Origin: Gadus chalcogrammus
Taxonomy: Eukaryota; Chordata; Actinopteri; Gadiformes; Gadidae
Assembly (NCBI RefSeq): GCF_026213295.1
Contig: NC_079422.1
Location: forward strand, 19,994,940 to 20,058,939
Direction of reading: 5' to 3'
DNA: 64,000 nt
This document shows, piece by piece, positions 48,931 to 61,056 of the stretch; the stretch's first letter is position 1, and every line of letters begins with the position of its first letter. A program made the position numbers and the translations under genes. The notes under the pieces are model-generated. The model worked only from the letters and a program-made list of their open reading frames with translations. It made no database searches and had not been told where the DNA came from.

Positions 48931-49308
48931 TCGTTATCGTCCATAATCCCTCCTGTCCGTCAGCCAGACACTTTGCTCCTTCCTCCCCTCTGCATCAACT
49001 TGTTTGCTCCATAGAAGCTAACAATCAAGACCTCCACACGGCTCAACCGATCAGCACGCGGCTGGCTGAGCTGACAGAGGGGTGGGGAGGTGGGCGATGG
49101 GTTGGGTGCCGAGGGGGGGGGGGGGGGTCAGGGTTTGCTGTGTTCACACCATTGACATTAAACAAGCTTCTTTCCTTCAGGCTCACAGGTAAACTCATCG
49201 CGTGGCAGAGGCGAGGCCAGAGGAGGATAGAGGGCCAAATGCTGGGGTCAGCCTGGAAAGAGGTGCACATATTGTAGAGTTGTCGAACCGTAGCCTCCCA
49301 GGCAGATT

Positions 49309-49570
49309 GACATTCACATTTAACATTCAGGGCGTTTAGAAGACGCCTTTATCCAAAGCGACTTACAATAAGTACATTTGGCAGAAGGAAGAGAAACAAT
49401 ATATGGCTGTCGGTACAGTAAGGATGTTCATTTGGCCCTCTTACAAAGTGCCAAGCACTTAGAATCGTAAGGTTAACCCATCCCTGTATACAACAAAGAT
49501 AACTAGGACAAGATGCTACACAATGCTAAGTACTATTTTTAAGTGCAAGGACGTACAACATACAATAAGT
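49309..49570 (+). repeat. Dispersed fish repeat (TTTATCCAAAGCGACTTACA)
   Basis: It begins CATTCACATTTAACATTCAG, followed by AGACGCCTTTATCCAAAGCG and ACTTACAATAAGTACATTTG, a repeat signature present in very many teleost genomes. The later ATACAACAAAGATAACTAGG and AAGTGCAAGGACGTACAACA parts also fit. It is probably a non-autonomous element end; the right border is approximate. Confidence 0.65.
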
Positions 49571-49951
49571 GCAGCCACACTTATTTAAGATGGAGGAATG
49601 AGGTCTTCTTGTTTGAAGCTGTGATTTCGAAAATCCCAATGAAAGGCCTGGTAAAATACCCTCATAAGAAGCAGTCTTCACATGCACAGCAAATAGCAGC
49701 TCAGCCTCTATGGACTCCGGTGGCTGTCAGAGAAACAGCAGCATTAACACAGAGCCAGAGAGCCCTCCCACTGCTCAGGTAAACGACCGGAGCATCGAGC
49801 CATCCATCTCCCCCATTAACTCGACCACACTAGGCTGCTGCTTAACCAAGAAGTTTAAGGCAAAGCAAGCCGGCTCAATTAAAAGCAACGATTCTATCTG
49901 AGGAGGAGGGGGGGGGGGGGGTCTTAATCGATGGGGTTGTTTCCGTGACTC

Positions 49952-50201
49952 GTAAATGGACTGCATTCATATCGCACTTTGCTAACCCATTCAAAGCACT
50001 TTTCAATATTGCCTCACATTCACCCATTCATACACACATTCACACTCCAACGGCGGTGTTAACCATGCAAGGCGACAGCCTCCTCGTCAGGAGCAGTTAG
50101 GGTAAGGCGTCTTGCTCGGGCTAGGAGGAGGCGGGAATCTAAACCAGCAACATTCCGGTTACCAGCCAACCCGCCCCCCCTCCTGAGCCACATGCCGCCA
50201 T
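49952..50201 (-). mobile_element. tRNA-derived SINE, copy 2 (minus orientation)
   Basis: Same family as 27541-27772. Read leftwards it has the head GGCGGCATGTGGCTCAGGAGG, a damaged B box near 50140, a GCAAGACGCCTTACCCTAACT body, and an end at GCAGTCCATTTACG. Relative to copy 1, part of the 'CAAGGACACCTCAACACTCC' segment is altered to a purine-rich stretch. Confidence 0.7.
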
Positions 50202-50419
50202 CAATGTGTCGGTTTTAAAGACATCAGGTTCATTGCGAGGTGCTACAGTGCTCAGGTGCATCCAGGGTTTGGCTTTCAGGCGACCGCCAGCCGCTGAGTG
50301 GTGGGCAAGTGCTGCCGCTGGAGACTGTAAGCCGTGATGAAGAGCTGCACTGGGAAATCTAACTGGACCTGACTGGGGAGAGGGTGAGGAGTGATAGCAC
50401 AAGGGTGTTCTGGTTCAGT

Positions 50420-50422
<3 letters not shown>

Positions 50423-50497
<75 letters not shown>
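50423..50497 (+). repeat. (GA)n microsatellite, about 75 bp
   Basis: Pure GA run. Imperfect GA/GACA-rich sequence continues from about 50560 to 50860. Confidence 0.95.
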
Positions 50498-50500
<3 letters not shown>

Positions 50501-51594
50501 ACTTAACCAAACAATAAACTTAATTTAATCACAACCGAGGCAAAATAAATGGCATATACATAGAGAGGGACAGAGGCAGAGACAAAGATAGAGACAGAGA
50601 CAGAGAAAGACAGACAGAGAGGTAGAGATAGAGAAAGTTGAAAATATAATAGAAAAAAGGAAAGCAGAAAATAAAAGGTTAAAGAGATATAGAGCCAAAC
50701 TGAAGAAAAACAGAGTTCGGTCATTGAGAGAGAGAGACAGAGAGAAAGACAGCAAGGCAGAGAGAGAAAGAAAAACAGATGGAAAGACAGGCAGCGAGAG
50801 AGGCAGAGAGACAGAGAGAGGCAGAGACAGAGACAGAGAGAGAGAGACAGAGAGTCACAAGGTGGGAAGACCTTTGTGTGAGGTTAGGGGAACTGGAGGA
50901 AGTGGGATGCTGCAAGGAGATGAGGGAGGAGAGGAGAGGTGCATTATGGGCAAACCAATATAATAAGAAGAAAAAAAAAATAGACTTTGAAAAACCACAG
51001 ACGAAAGCGAGGTGGGAGGATTATTGATGACTCTGACGGTACAGACGACTTAAAGCATCTGGCAGAGTCCCAATGCACGTTTTGGTTAATTCCCCCGTGG
51101 TGAGAAAGGTCAGAGTGAGTGATGCATCACAATATATTGGATTATTAGTTTGTGTTTTTGTTTACGTCTGTGCTTTGCTAATGTAAATGTACGTTTCCAG
51201 GCCAAGTTGGAATCGTTAGAGTCTTGTTTTAATGCATGTCTCGTGTGTGCATGCAGAGTTTGTTTGTTACTGAATGATTATGCCTAATTATTTCAGACAA
51301 GAAAACTGGTTTGAAGCCACCGTAAACATCAAAAACATCTGCTTGGATAATAAATGTTCCTATAAATACATATGTCGACGAATCAGCGGCTGACTTTACG
51401 GCAAACCACTGTATTAAACCCACTTCAAAGCGACCCGATTGCAGACAAAAATATAGGAGGAGACGTGTGGCGGTGTGATATACAGACAGAGTCACATGAA
51501 TAATACATCAAAGAGGAAACTTGCAGAACACCAGTGAGCGGAGAGAAGCAGCGAAACACTCCAAAACATAGCTATAGGTTAAAGAGAATACATT

Positions 51595-51725
<131 letters not shown>

Positions 51726-51933
51726 ACATGTTAGAGGGTGGGTATGTCCATGTATGAGGGCGTGTGTGTGACTGCACATGTGTTCACATGTGTGCGGCCG
51801 CATGTGTGCGTGCCTGCTTGAGTGTATGTATGTGTGCATGTGTGCATGTGTGCGTGTATTATAATCTCCTGAGCGAGCGGTCTTTGTGAGACGGTGCTGG
51901 GAGTAATCTGCTATTCATGACAGCTCCGGCAAA

Positions 51934-52082
51934 GAAGCTATGAAGCTAAGAATCTATGAAGCTAAGAAGCTATGAAGCTATGAAGCTAAGAAGCTATGAA
52001 GCTATGAAGCCAAGAAGCTATGAAGCTCTGAAGCCAAGAAGCTAAGAAGCTAAGAAGCTAAGAAGCTATGAAGCTATGAAGC
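51934..52082 (+). repeat. Octamer array AAGCTATG/AAGCTAAG with 24-bp higher order
   Basis: About 18.6 copies of an 8-bp unit stay in exact register. The pattern AAGCTAAG, AAGCTATG, AAGCTATG recurs as a 24-bp super-unit in the middle, with occasional CCAAG and CTCTG variants. It is not a simple dinucleotide derivative. Confidence 0.95.
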
Positions 52083-52463
52083 ACCACTTGCACAGATCGT
52101 GCCTCTCCCAGAGTCCCAGTGTGTCGGAAGTGTCGGAAGCAACCAACACCAAAACAAGCGCCGCTGCACATGACAGTCAACCAAGTTTTCAAAAGACTAT
52201 TCCAATGGCGGCATGAGGCCAAAGTCTGGGAACAGCCTAATTGACTCGCTTAATGAATCGAAATAAATTGCTTACCCAGAGAGCAAATAACTGAATGAAG
52301 AGGCATAGAGGAGAGACTCTCATGCTATTTAAATCTCACACACACACTCGTCAACAGAGACACCTGTGTTCACTCGTATGATTTGTTATTGAAATCGTAT
52401 TGTCATCAAGATTCAATATCACCATGCCTGCAGTGGGGGGTGGCGTTGCATAATCAGGCAGAT

Positions 52464-52477
52464 ACACACACACACAC

Positions 52478-52554
<77 letters not shown>

Positions 52555-52671
52555 TGAACACAAACACACATAAAGACATACACACAAACACAAAATTAAG
52601 ACACAAAAACACAAACACACAACAGACACCCACAAACACACACATGCACACACAAACACACGCACACACCA

Positions 52672-52731
<60 letters not shown>

Positions 52732-52816
52732 CATATACACATCACACAATGATGACACACATACATTAAAACACATACATACACAAACACATTAAAACAC
52801 ACACACACACACACAC
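52464..52816 (+). repeat. (CA)n-rich cluster
   Basis: CA runs at about 52464-52549 and 52675-52722 are joined by imperfect ACACAAACACA sequence. A shorter run lies at 52798-52816. Confidence 0.93.
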
Positions 52817-53929
52817 TAATCCACAGCAATGTTTTCTGTATTACATCACACCATCTTCTAAGTGAAACCCCAGAGCCTGCAGCAGTGGTCGGGTCTACAG
52901 CACGGTATATGATATAGGTCATGATGAGCGTGAGCTGCTGGCTGCTCACTGGCTCTGAACTGAGGAGCCTATCGCAGGCTGTTGCTCGACGAATCGGATG
53001 TGAGAGTTTAGAGCTTCTTCACACTGTCAAATCGTTTCCTGGAGCCCAGGGTTGTGTCAAGAGTTGAAGAAGCCAGGGAGAAGCACGCGCCCCAGAAACA
53101 CAGAAGATAGAGAGGGCCTTTGGGAAAGGACGGTCTGTTGCAGGGTTTGACATTCCCGCCCAGAGAGGGAATGTCGAGGAGAAGGGGTGCATGGTTGTTC
53201 CTTACATCGGCAGATGTTGGGTCAGACAAGCGTGACTTTTCGGGCCCTGCATGTAGAATGAACGAAGCAAGGGTGAAAAGATGTGAAGCGGGTAGATAAC
53301 ATCACAGCATAGGACGCTATTGATTTCTTGACATCGGACAAAAAGTCTCATTAGACTCTGAATGCATGGGCAGGATACAAACGACAGAAAAAAAAAATAA
53401 TACGCCGATTTCTGTGACAGTTTCTGCAAGTGCCATTTGCTCCACTGTGAAATATATTTCCAATAGCCTGTGTTTGCCCACTCTGACATTCAACTATATT
53501 GATCCAGGCTAAAGCTAAGGCAGCCCATGTGCAAATTGCCTTATAAGCTGCCAGTGTATCATCATCGCAGAGGGGTTATATTTCATATTTATGTGACAGT
53601 TGTGCCACAATCATTGGAACACATCGAGATTACCTCCAAAATATCCTGACAGCCTATAATGGGAGACTATCGGAAGACACTCGAAACTAAAATAATGATC
53701 GGCTTTTCCCACAATGCACTAGCAGAATGTGAAGCCTTGCTGTTGCAGGCCTCACATTCCTGGACGCCATTTCGTTCTTGATTTTTTTCTAAATGACAGT
53801 TTCACTTTCTCTTAAAGTACGCATCACAACTTTCTGCAGAGCACTCTCTGTCACTTCGAGCTGCATCAAGTGTCCTCACTAAGCAGATCAGCGCGCTTTA
53901 AACACACTTACCTTCAACACATGGGGCTG

Positions 53930-54114
53930 TTAAAGCAGACACACGCATGCTCACACACACGGACAGACACACACACAAACACGCACATGCTACCACACAG
54001 AGAGAGACATGCGACACACACATGCTCCCACACAGAGAGACACATGCACACACACATGCACACACACACAGTCACACACAGTGACAAACAGACACACACA
54101 GGCAAACACACACT

Positions 54115-54179
<65 letters not shown>

Positions 54180-54285
54180 ACAAACACACACACACACACA
54201 CACTTTACATACAAACTTATGCACAAGCACACACGCACATTACCATTTAAGCACATGCACACTCACTCACTCAGTCACTCACTCC
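53930..54285 (+). repeat. (CA)n and CACA-rich minisatellite
   Basis: The pure CA run is at about 54118-54170. To its left, CACACATGCTCCCACACAGA-type blocks repeat at about 53990-54060. Thr-His open frames here are artefacts. Confidence 0.9.
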
Positions 54286-54332
54286 CTAACACACACACAC
54301 AAGGTGGCGAGGAGGTCATGGAGGGTACTTAC

Positions 54333-54457
54333 CTGATAACACACTCATGGAAGTTCCAGGATGGCTCTCCTGCTCCTGGCAGCTCACAGGGTCGTGAAGC
54401 GTTCCATTGACTTCTCCATATGATAAACCTGCGCAGCTTGTCATTATACAGATCCAT
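54333..54457 (-). other. Candidate cryptic or non-coding exon with perfect donor
   Basis: On the minus strand, an ATG at 54457 (MDLYNDKLRR...) stays open for 42 codons to a perfect CAG/GTAAGT donor at 54333/54332, and the frame stops just inside the donor. It could be an upstream first exon. Its exit phase (2) does not match csmd3 exon 2 (needs 1), so it cannot be a coding alternative first exon spliced directly to exon 2. The peptide has no family I recognise. This is tentative. Confidence 0.2.
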
Positions 54458-56857
54458 GTTTTCTTGTTTGCGTTTCACCCCCATGTGTATTTTAATTAAG
54501 GGTTGATCTTCCCCATACGCACGTAGCGATCGTTACGCTGCAGCCCTTAGCATAATGTCATCCGCAAGGCCGGGACTGTATAGCGTGAGGCTTCACTATT
54601 TTTTTTTTGCGTAAACTAGAAAGATGTTATGTTCGCTGATTTGAGAGTTTGAATGAGCTGTGAAACCGGATGCTGGGAAATGTGTGTGGTGTTATCCAGC
54701 GGCAGCCCAACTGTGATTAATTACCAAATTGCCTCAATCAATACTTGATCCTCCCAATCGCTTTGTGATTGGCCCTCAGGGGCCAATTATCAGTCTTGTT
54801 CATTTGGATGAATAAATATCTGTGCAAAGCGGCGTAAAAGATGTGTTTGGCATTCTTCCAAAGTATGTCTGCAATTCTGATGGGTAATGGAGGAGTCTAA
54901 GTGACAACAATCTATTGCACCTAATTCAGTTTAATAGTGAAATCACTTTATTTGCTTATGAAAGTGAACCGCTGCCCAATCAAAAGCATGTAGATGGAAA
55001 CCCTGGTTTGGAGAGTTCTGCTAAAACAGAGGCCGTGTGTGTGGCTTTGGGGTTCCACTGAAAGACGAGCTTGGCACCTGCCGCCCCATTCATGGCCCCA
55101 AAGTCTGTCTGTATCATCGTTATTACACATCATCCTTGGGGGTCACGCAGAGTTCCCAGTGAATATCTTGCGGTAGAAAGTCGACCTGTTTTAAACCTAC
55201 TTTCAGAGGAGGTAAGAGACTTTTAAAAGACATGCTCTGGATTTGCATTTATATCCTAGGTGAAACAAACTTTTGCTGTTTTTCAATGTTTCGCTAAACG
55301 ATCGACTTCAAACCCTGGATGGCTTATCTCTTCGACGCCATCGCTGCTTTTGCAATCGGTTTGCAGCAGAACCTGGACTAATTACCACAGCGAAGACACT
55401 TTTGGATCAGAAACAGAGCTGGGTCACCTGCTGTGTTTTGGTAACACCAGCTGGCTGGAACCAGGGCTGGGATGGATACAGGGCTGGGAATGGATGGGGG
55501 CCCATGGAGGTCTTTGAGGATGGATATTGGAGATTGTCCAGGCACTGGCAGTAAACCACCAAGCGTGGAACATGGCGCAAAACCAGGCGATGCTGGGAGA
55601 TGTGTGTTCTCCTGATCTCTCCCACTAGGATACCTGGAGAGCTTCTTTAAGAAGTGGCTCACCCTTTCCCAAATCGACAAAGCAGGACGACGGTAACACT
55701 CAATCACGACAAAATTCGAACTAAAGTTGCGAACCAACATTTTTTACCTACTTTTTATAGATGAAACAAAATCCTTTATTAGAAGGGCTTGATGTTTGAG
55801 TTGAGATTTAGGTATGAATTAAGAAAAAACGGTTTTAAAGAAATAGACCTGCTTCCCATCAGCGCTGTGACCAATGGCGTTCCAGCGAGCCACTGGATCT
55901 CCAGAGCGTTTGATGAATGCATTCATCACACAGTTTCAATAATATAATATCCTCCGTTCAGGGGCTCATCCATCTCGCAGATACCTGGGATGGCTCCCCG
56001 TCTACAAAGGCCTCATATCTTATTCCTTTCTGGTCCAATTTAAGTACGCTTTTTTTTCTTCTTAAATCTCCTCGTCTCCCATTTTCTTGGAATTTCAACT
56101 AGTGTTCCGAGATATTAAAAAACGGGAATTATGAATACAATATATTCTATTTTTCTGTTTCCTCGCAGGGTTTTATGTTAGTTTTCCTTCATAAGATCAG
56201 TGCAGTGTTTTAAGTTTTTTTTCATCCATCAAAACACTTTGAATTATTAATCCAAACATCCACCTTGAATTATTCACATTAATATACAGTCAATATTTGT
56301 TGCCTGGTTCACACAACTGCCTTTTCCAGCTCGCATTCTCACTAAATATCACAACACTTAGAGGGAGCCAGGTGGTCATATGTAAACACACACACTCACT
56401 CACATGCACATAAACAGACACATACAGACAATCTCTCTCACACACACACACACACACGCACACTCACACAGGTTAGTACCGGGTCACTACTTCAAAGCAG
56501 AGGGGAAAATGACACCAGCCTGCTCTACAGACAATTCAGGGTCACCATGTTTTCTCACCTGGAATGTAGCAACCAGGATACACAGAGGAAAGTCATGTGA
56601 GGTCATACAAACAAACTGCTTGGGGATTACGCACAGGTCTTTTTAAGCCATACAGGGCTAGCAACAGCACTCAGCATTTGTGATGCTAACCGTTATACTC
56701 TTTTACCCTTTACAAAGTAGAGCAGTGGGTGATGTTATCAGGGCTTGCTCTAAATCACTCTCTAGAATCCTTTGAACATATATAAAGAAATGTTTGGGAC
56801 ACCAAAGCTTTCCCCAGCCGAGTCTAATCCCTGAACCATAAGGCAGGGGAGACGCCT

Positions 56858-56996
56858 GGGTGGGTTTGGAATGGTCTGCCAAGACATCTCAGGGAGATGT
56901 CTTGGCAGACCATTCCACACTCGACCATTCCACACTCGACCATTCCAAACCCACCCTTCCAAACCCACCCTTCCAAACCCACCCTTCCAAACCCAA
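56858..56996. repeat. Perfect 23-bp-arm palindrome merging into 15- and 14-bp minisatellites
   Basis: The arms 56868-56890 and 56894-56916 are perfectly complementary around the 3-nt loop AGG. The right arm continues into two 15-bp units (CATTCCACACTCGAC) and then four 14-bp units (CNTTCCAAACCCAC). The sequence left of the left arm (56858-56876) pairs perfectly for 19 bp with 56938-56956. Confidence 0.95.
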
Positions 56997-57436
56997 CCTG
57001 TCCTCTCCTACCGTAGAGGCTCAGTGTCATGTCCTCTCGTTCTCACAGGTTTGGAAGCTAGTAGCACAACGATGTGCCCTGTCGAAATACCTGTTGAACG
57101 ACTTGTGTTTTCTCAATCCACTTGTGGTTTAAGGAGATCTTGAGAATTATCGAGGTGAAACGTCTTGATTGCATGATTGCCGTTTACCGTGTACACCATA
57201 CTAGGGATTGCCGTTAGTAGGTGATTATATATTGGTTAACTTTAGGGTTTATTCAAATACTTTTGTACTGACACTGCTAACTCTATCAGCAATCAGAGGT
57301 AGCATATGCAGAGCAATGTGTCGTTAAGCTTTAATGACGTCTTCTCCGTGATGAGGCGTTAGCAGCTTAGCGTGTATGGTGGTTTGAAAAGGTTAAAACC
57401 AAACTACCTGGCAAGATGTTATAAGTGTTCAGAATG

Positions 57437-57645
<209 letters not shown>

Positions 57646-58081
57646 GTAACATTAGTAATGTGCTATGCGTGTTATGAATATGAGCCGATAAAAACGCTTA
57701 TTTGACGGCATATCCGTGCACATCATATAAACATCTTAAAAAGGGGTTCTGCCAACCTGCTGAGTCGTACACTCGCCAGCGCCACAACACACACAGCGAC
57801 CAGTATTTTGTTTGTCCAACGCCCAGCAGTCTATTCAGATCGGGGGCATTGTATCCTCCTTCTCCGGGCGGAGAGCCAGGCTGTATGGACATTGCACACC
57901 GAGTACATCCCCGAGAGGACAGCGTGTCTCAGCAGCACTTGACTTAAGAGGCCCTTTTGTTGCAGACGTGAGGGCAGAATTGAGATTGTGTAGCCGTTGA
58001 CGAGTCCCAGTGATGCTGCCCTGTGCTGAGGTGCTAAGCCCCTTGTGTGCTATCCTAGTTATTGAACACACCGGGATACGA

Positions 58082-58104
58082 GGGGGGGGGGGGGGGGGGG
58101 GGGG
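58082..58104 (+). repeat. Poly-G tract of 23 bases
   Basis: Uninterrupted G run about 14 kb upstream of the csmd3 start. The length may be inexact. Confidence 0.9.
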
Positions 58105-58888
58105 CACAGAGGCCACCGCACAGAACATCCCGTGCCTCAACTTTGTTTTGTGGCAGCTGGAAGTTTTTTCGAATGCTTCTTTTCTAAAACTTCGTACAAT
58201 CATTGCCAGAGTTCCACTCCACAATATATCCATTATGGGCATTGGGCAGTCTTCCCTGTAATACTTAATTTCCTCAGCTGGTTTTCCAGGGTGATCGTTT
58301 TTGACAGAGCCTTTCATCAGTGGAATGAATCTTCTCATCCCGGATGCATGGGTGGCTCTTGGACAGCTAATGAGTAGCCACGCTCGTTTAAAATGGCGGT
58401 CGCCGTGGGGCTGACAGGCGAGTCCCTCCTGCTGTGCAGGCACACAGTCTGATGAATGGTAGAACTTTTGGACGGGGGCTATGAGCCTTGAGCACCTTTG
58501 GCTAACCACTGACAGCGCCATTTCTCCACTGGGCCGAGGCGACTCTAGCTGGGTCTGGCCTCTCACCATAACCTGCCCAGCAAATTGGATGGCTTTTCTG
58601 GCCAGTTTGTTCATCCAAGTCGCTCTGGCTCTCTCTCGCTCAATCCCCCCATCTCTCTCTCTCTCTCTCGCTCTTTCTCTCTCTCTCTCTTTCTCTCCCT
58701 CTCTCAACATAAAGATGTTTCAAATGACCAGTGTTTAAGGTTCGCTTAGGTAATAATACCACCCGACGACTGGCTAATCCATCACTGATAAATGGGACTA
58801 ATTGGGGAGTGTGGCGATACTAGGCTCCGCTAAATAAAGCACCCTTTGAAAATTAAACTCCAATTTCTGATTGGATGTGCGGATGTAT

Positions 58889-58898
58889 TGTGTGTGTG

Positions 58899-58949
<51 letters not shown>

Positions 58950-58959
58950 CTGTGGGTGT

Positions 58960-59003
<44 letters not shown>
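58889..59003 (+). repeat. (GT)n microsatellite with GGCTGTGGG interruption
   Basis: Two GT runs separated by GGCTGTGGGTGTGGG near 58948-58963. Confidence 0.93.
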
Positions 59004-59004
<1 letters not shown>

Positions 59005-59918
59005 CTCAGCGCAGTCCAAGCCGTCCGCTCCACCAGCCCAGCTCAGTCATGATGTCTTCTACTGTTATTTCATAAACGGGGAATAATATTGGAAAATAAG
59101 TAGCACATAACAAATCGCACATTTCATTCGGGCTGTACTTTGCAATCGGTGGTTAAGGGTCTTCTTGACTGCACAGGATAATAAGTACTTTGCAAATGTG
59201 GACGCATGAATAAACAGCCGTGGAATTAAAGAAAGACTCTGATTAGTGCTTACGTTTCAGGCTAGATGTGGCAGGTAAACGGTAGTCTGCGGTTGACAAT
59301 ACAAAATACACCAACCTCATTCAGCCAGTGATTATAAGTGGTGCGGTACGATGTCACAGGGGTTAAAATTCGAGCATCTACATGTTACCCTGAACACGCT
59401 TAAGCGCATTATTGTTGCTACGTCTTTTTTCGGTTTCCTCTCGAGGTTCAGGAGAAACATCTGGAACGTACTATTGACTCAATTTGTGTGTAGACACGTG
59501 TCTCTGTGGTGGAGCCACAACAGAAAGAACCGACAAACAAATCAAGCTCTTTAAATTAGACAGCTGGATTTGTTTGGCTTTTAGAGTCGTGGAAAATTGT
59601 GTTTTGATGGGGAGGAAATGTCTTCTTTCATGTGTTCCTTTCATTATTTTTAGTTAGAATTTTACTCACACACACACACTCACAAATATAACTGCACACA
59701 CCCATGCACACACACACACACACACACATTCATATCACACACAATAAACTGTGCATGCAAGCACACACATAGACATACACACACGCATACATGCACAACA
59801 CACACAAACACACATTGGTAAACATACCTACAAAAATACACAAATATAACTGAACAAACACATGCACAGGCACACACAGATTCATAACACACAAACACAC
59901 ACTCAAGCAGACACTCAT

Positions 59919-60030
59919 GGTAACACATTATAGTAAGGTGCAATAATAAATAGCAAACTAGTCATTGCCTTACCCTTTGTTAGTGGCTACTAAAATATCA
60001 ATTTGGCACAAGTTTATAGTTTTTCATCAT
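59919..60030 (+). repeat. Dispersed repeat GGTAACAC..AATAAATAGC, copy 1
   Basis: GTAACACATTATAGTAAGGT, then AATAATAAATAGCAAA, CCCTTTGTTAGT and ACTAAAATATCAATTTGGCA, is shared with 60190-60310. The opening 'GGTAACACTTTATAATAAGG' is a widespread fish repeat start. Confidence 0.7.
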
Positions 60031-60189
60031 TAATTAAATATTAGTTGTTCGCATAACCGGATAGATACAGGGATGCTTGAGTACTTCAGTGTGTGTGCTG
60101 AGAGCCAGTGCTTCTGTTCAACAAGTCATCTCGTGCTCCACACTTGACAATGGGGGGAACAAAGTTGTTTGTGACTAGTAAGGAGTGTC

Positions 60190-60310
60190 GGTAACACTAT
60201 ATAATAAGGTGCCATAATAAATAGCAAAATAGTCATTACCTAACCCTTTGTTAATATTTGTTAATTGTTACTAAAATATCTATTTGGCACAAGGTAATAG
60301 GTTTTTTTCA
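60190..60310 (+). repeat. Dispersed repeat GGTAACAC..AATAAATAGC, copy 2
   Basis: Second copy in direct orientation, about 270 bp from copy 1. It retains a fuller CCCTTTGTTAATATTTGTTA segment. It could be a local duplication or two insertions. Confidence 0.7.
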
Positions 60311-60375
60311 CTGACCACAGAGTTTAGGGGTAGGGTCGTGTGTTAGGGTTGGGGTGTCTCCCTCTGGGTACGTGC

Positions 60376-60378
<3 letters not shown>

Positions 60379-60463
<85 letters not shown>
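60379..60463 (+). repeat. (GT)n microsatellite, about 85 bp
   Basis: Pure TG run directly after a GGGTTAGGGTTGGGGTG segment. Confidence 0.96.
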
Positions 60464-60464
<1 letters not shown>

Positions 60465-60635
60465 GGTTCAGGGGGTTCATTGAGGACAAGATTGCAAAAA
60501 ACAAGGTTTTATATGACGCAGCCGCAGTCAGTGAATGTAAAATGCAAACAGGTACAAAGAAATATTCAATCCCATCCAAATTAAACAAGAGTAGAAGTAC
60601 ATTGAACGGTTTTCGAAATGCCACACCAACCATTG

Positions 60636-60640
<5 letters not shown>

Positions 60641-60674
<34 letters not shown>

Positions 60675-60769
60675 TCTCCCTCTCTCCCTCTCTCCCTCTC
60701 TCCCTCTCTCCCTCTCTCCCTCTCTCCCTCTCCCTCTCTCCCTCTCTCCCTCCCTCCCTCCCTCCCTCC

Positions 60770-60850
<81 letters not shown>

Positions 60851-60879
60851 CCCCTTCCTGTCGGGGGGGAGGAAGTAAC

Positions 60880-60915
<36 letters not shown>

Positions 60916-60955
60916 CCTCTCTCTCTCTCTCCCTCCCTCCCTCTCTCTCTCTCTC

Positions 60956-61002
<47 letters not shown>

Positions 61003-61056
61003 CCCCCTTCCTGTCGGGGGGGAGGAAGTAACCTCCTCTCTCTCTCTCTCTCCTAT
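60641..61056 (+). repeat. CT-rich array with a duplicated 35-bp unique module
   Basis: (CT)n and CTCTCCCT units surround two near-identical copies of a CCCCCTTCCTGTCGGGGGG module followed by AGGAAGTAACCTCC, at about 60847-60881 and 61002-61036. The copies are about 155 bp apart. The 292-codon open frame across it is repeat-derived. Confidence 0.9.

Noticed and set aside
48460..49014. 184-codon Ser/Leu/Phe-rich frame
   Set aside because: Translation of a polypyrimidine minisatellite.
57835..58710. 291-codon open frame on the minus strand
   Set aside because: It begins in Arg/Glu repeat from a CT tract and passes through a poly-G (Pro) run. The middle has no domain I recognise and no splice or conservation evidence, so I treat it as chance.
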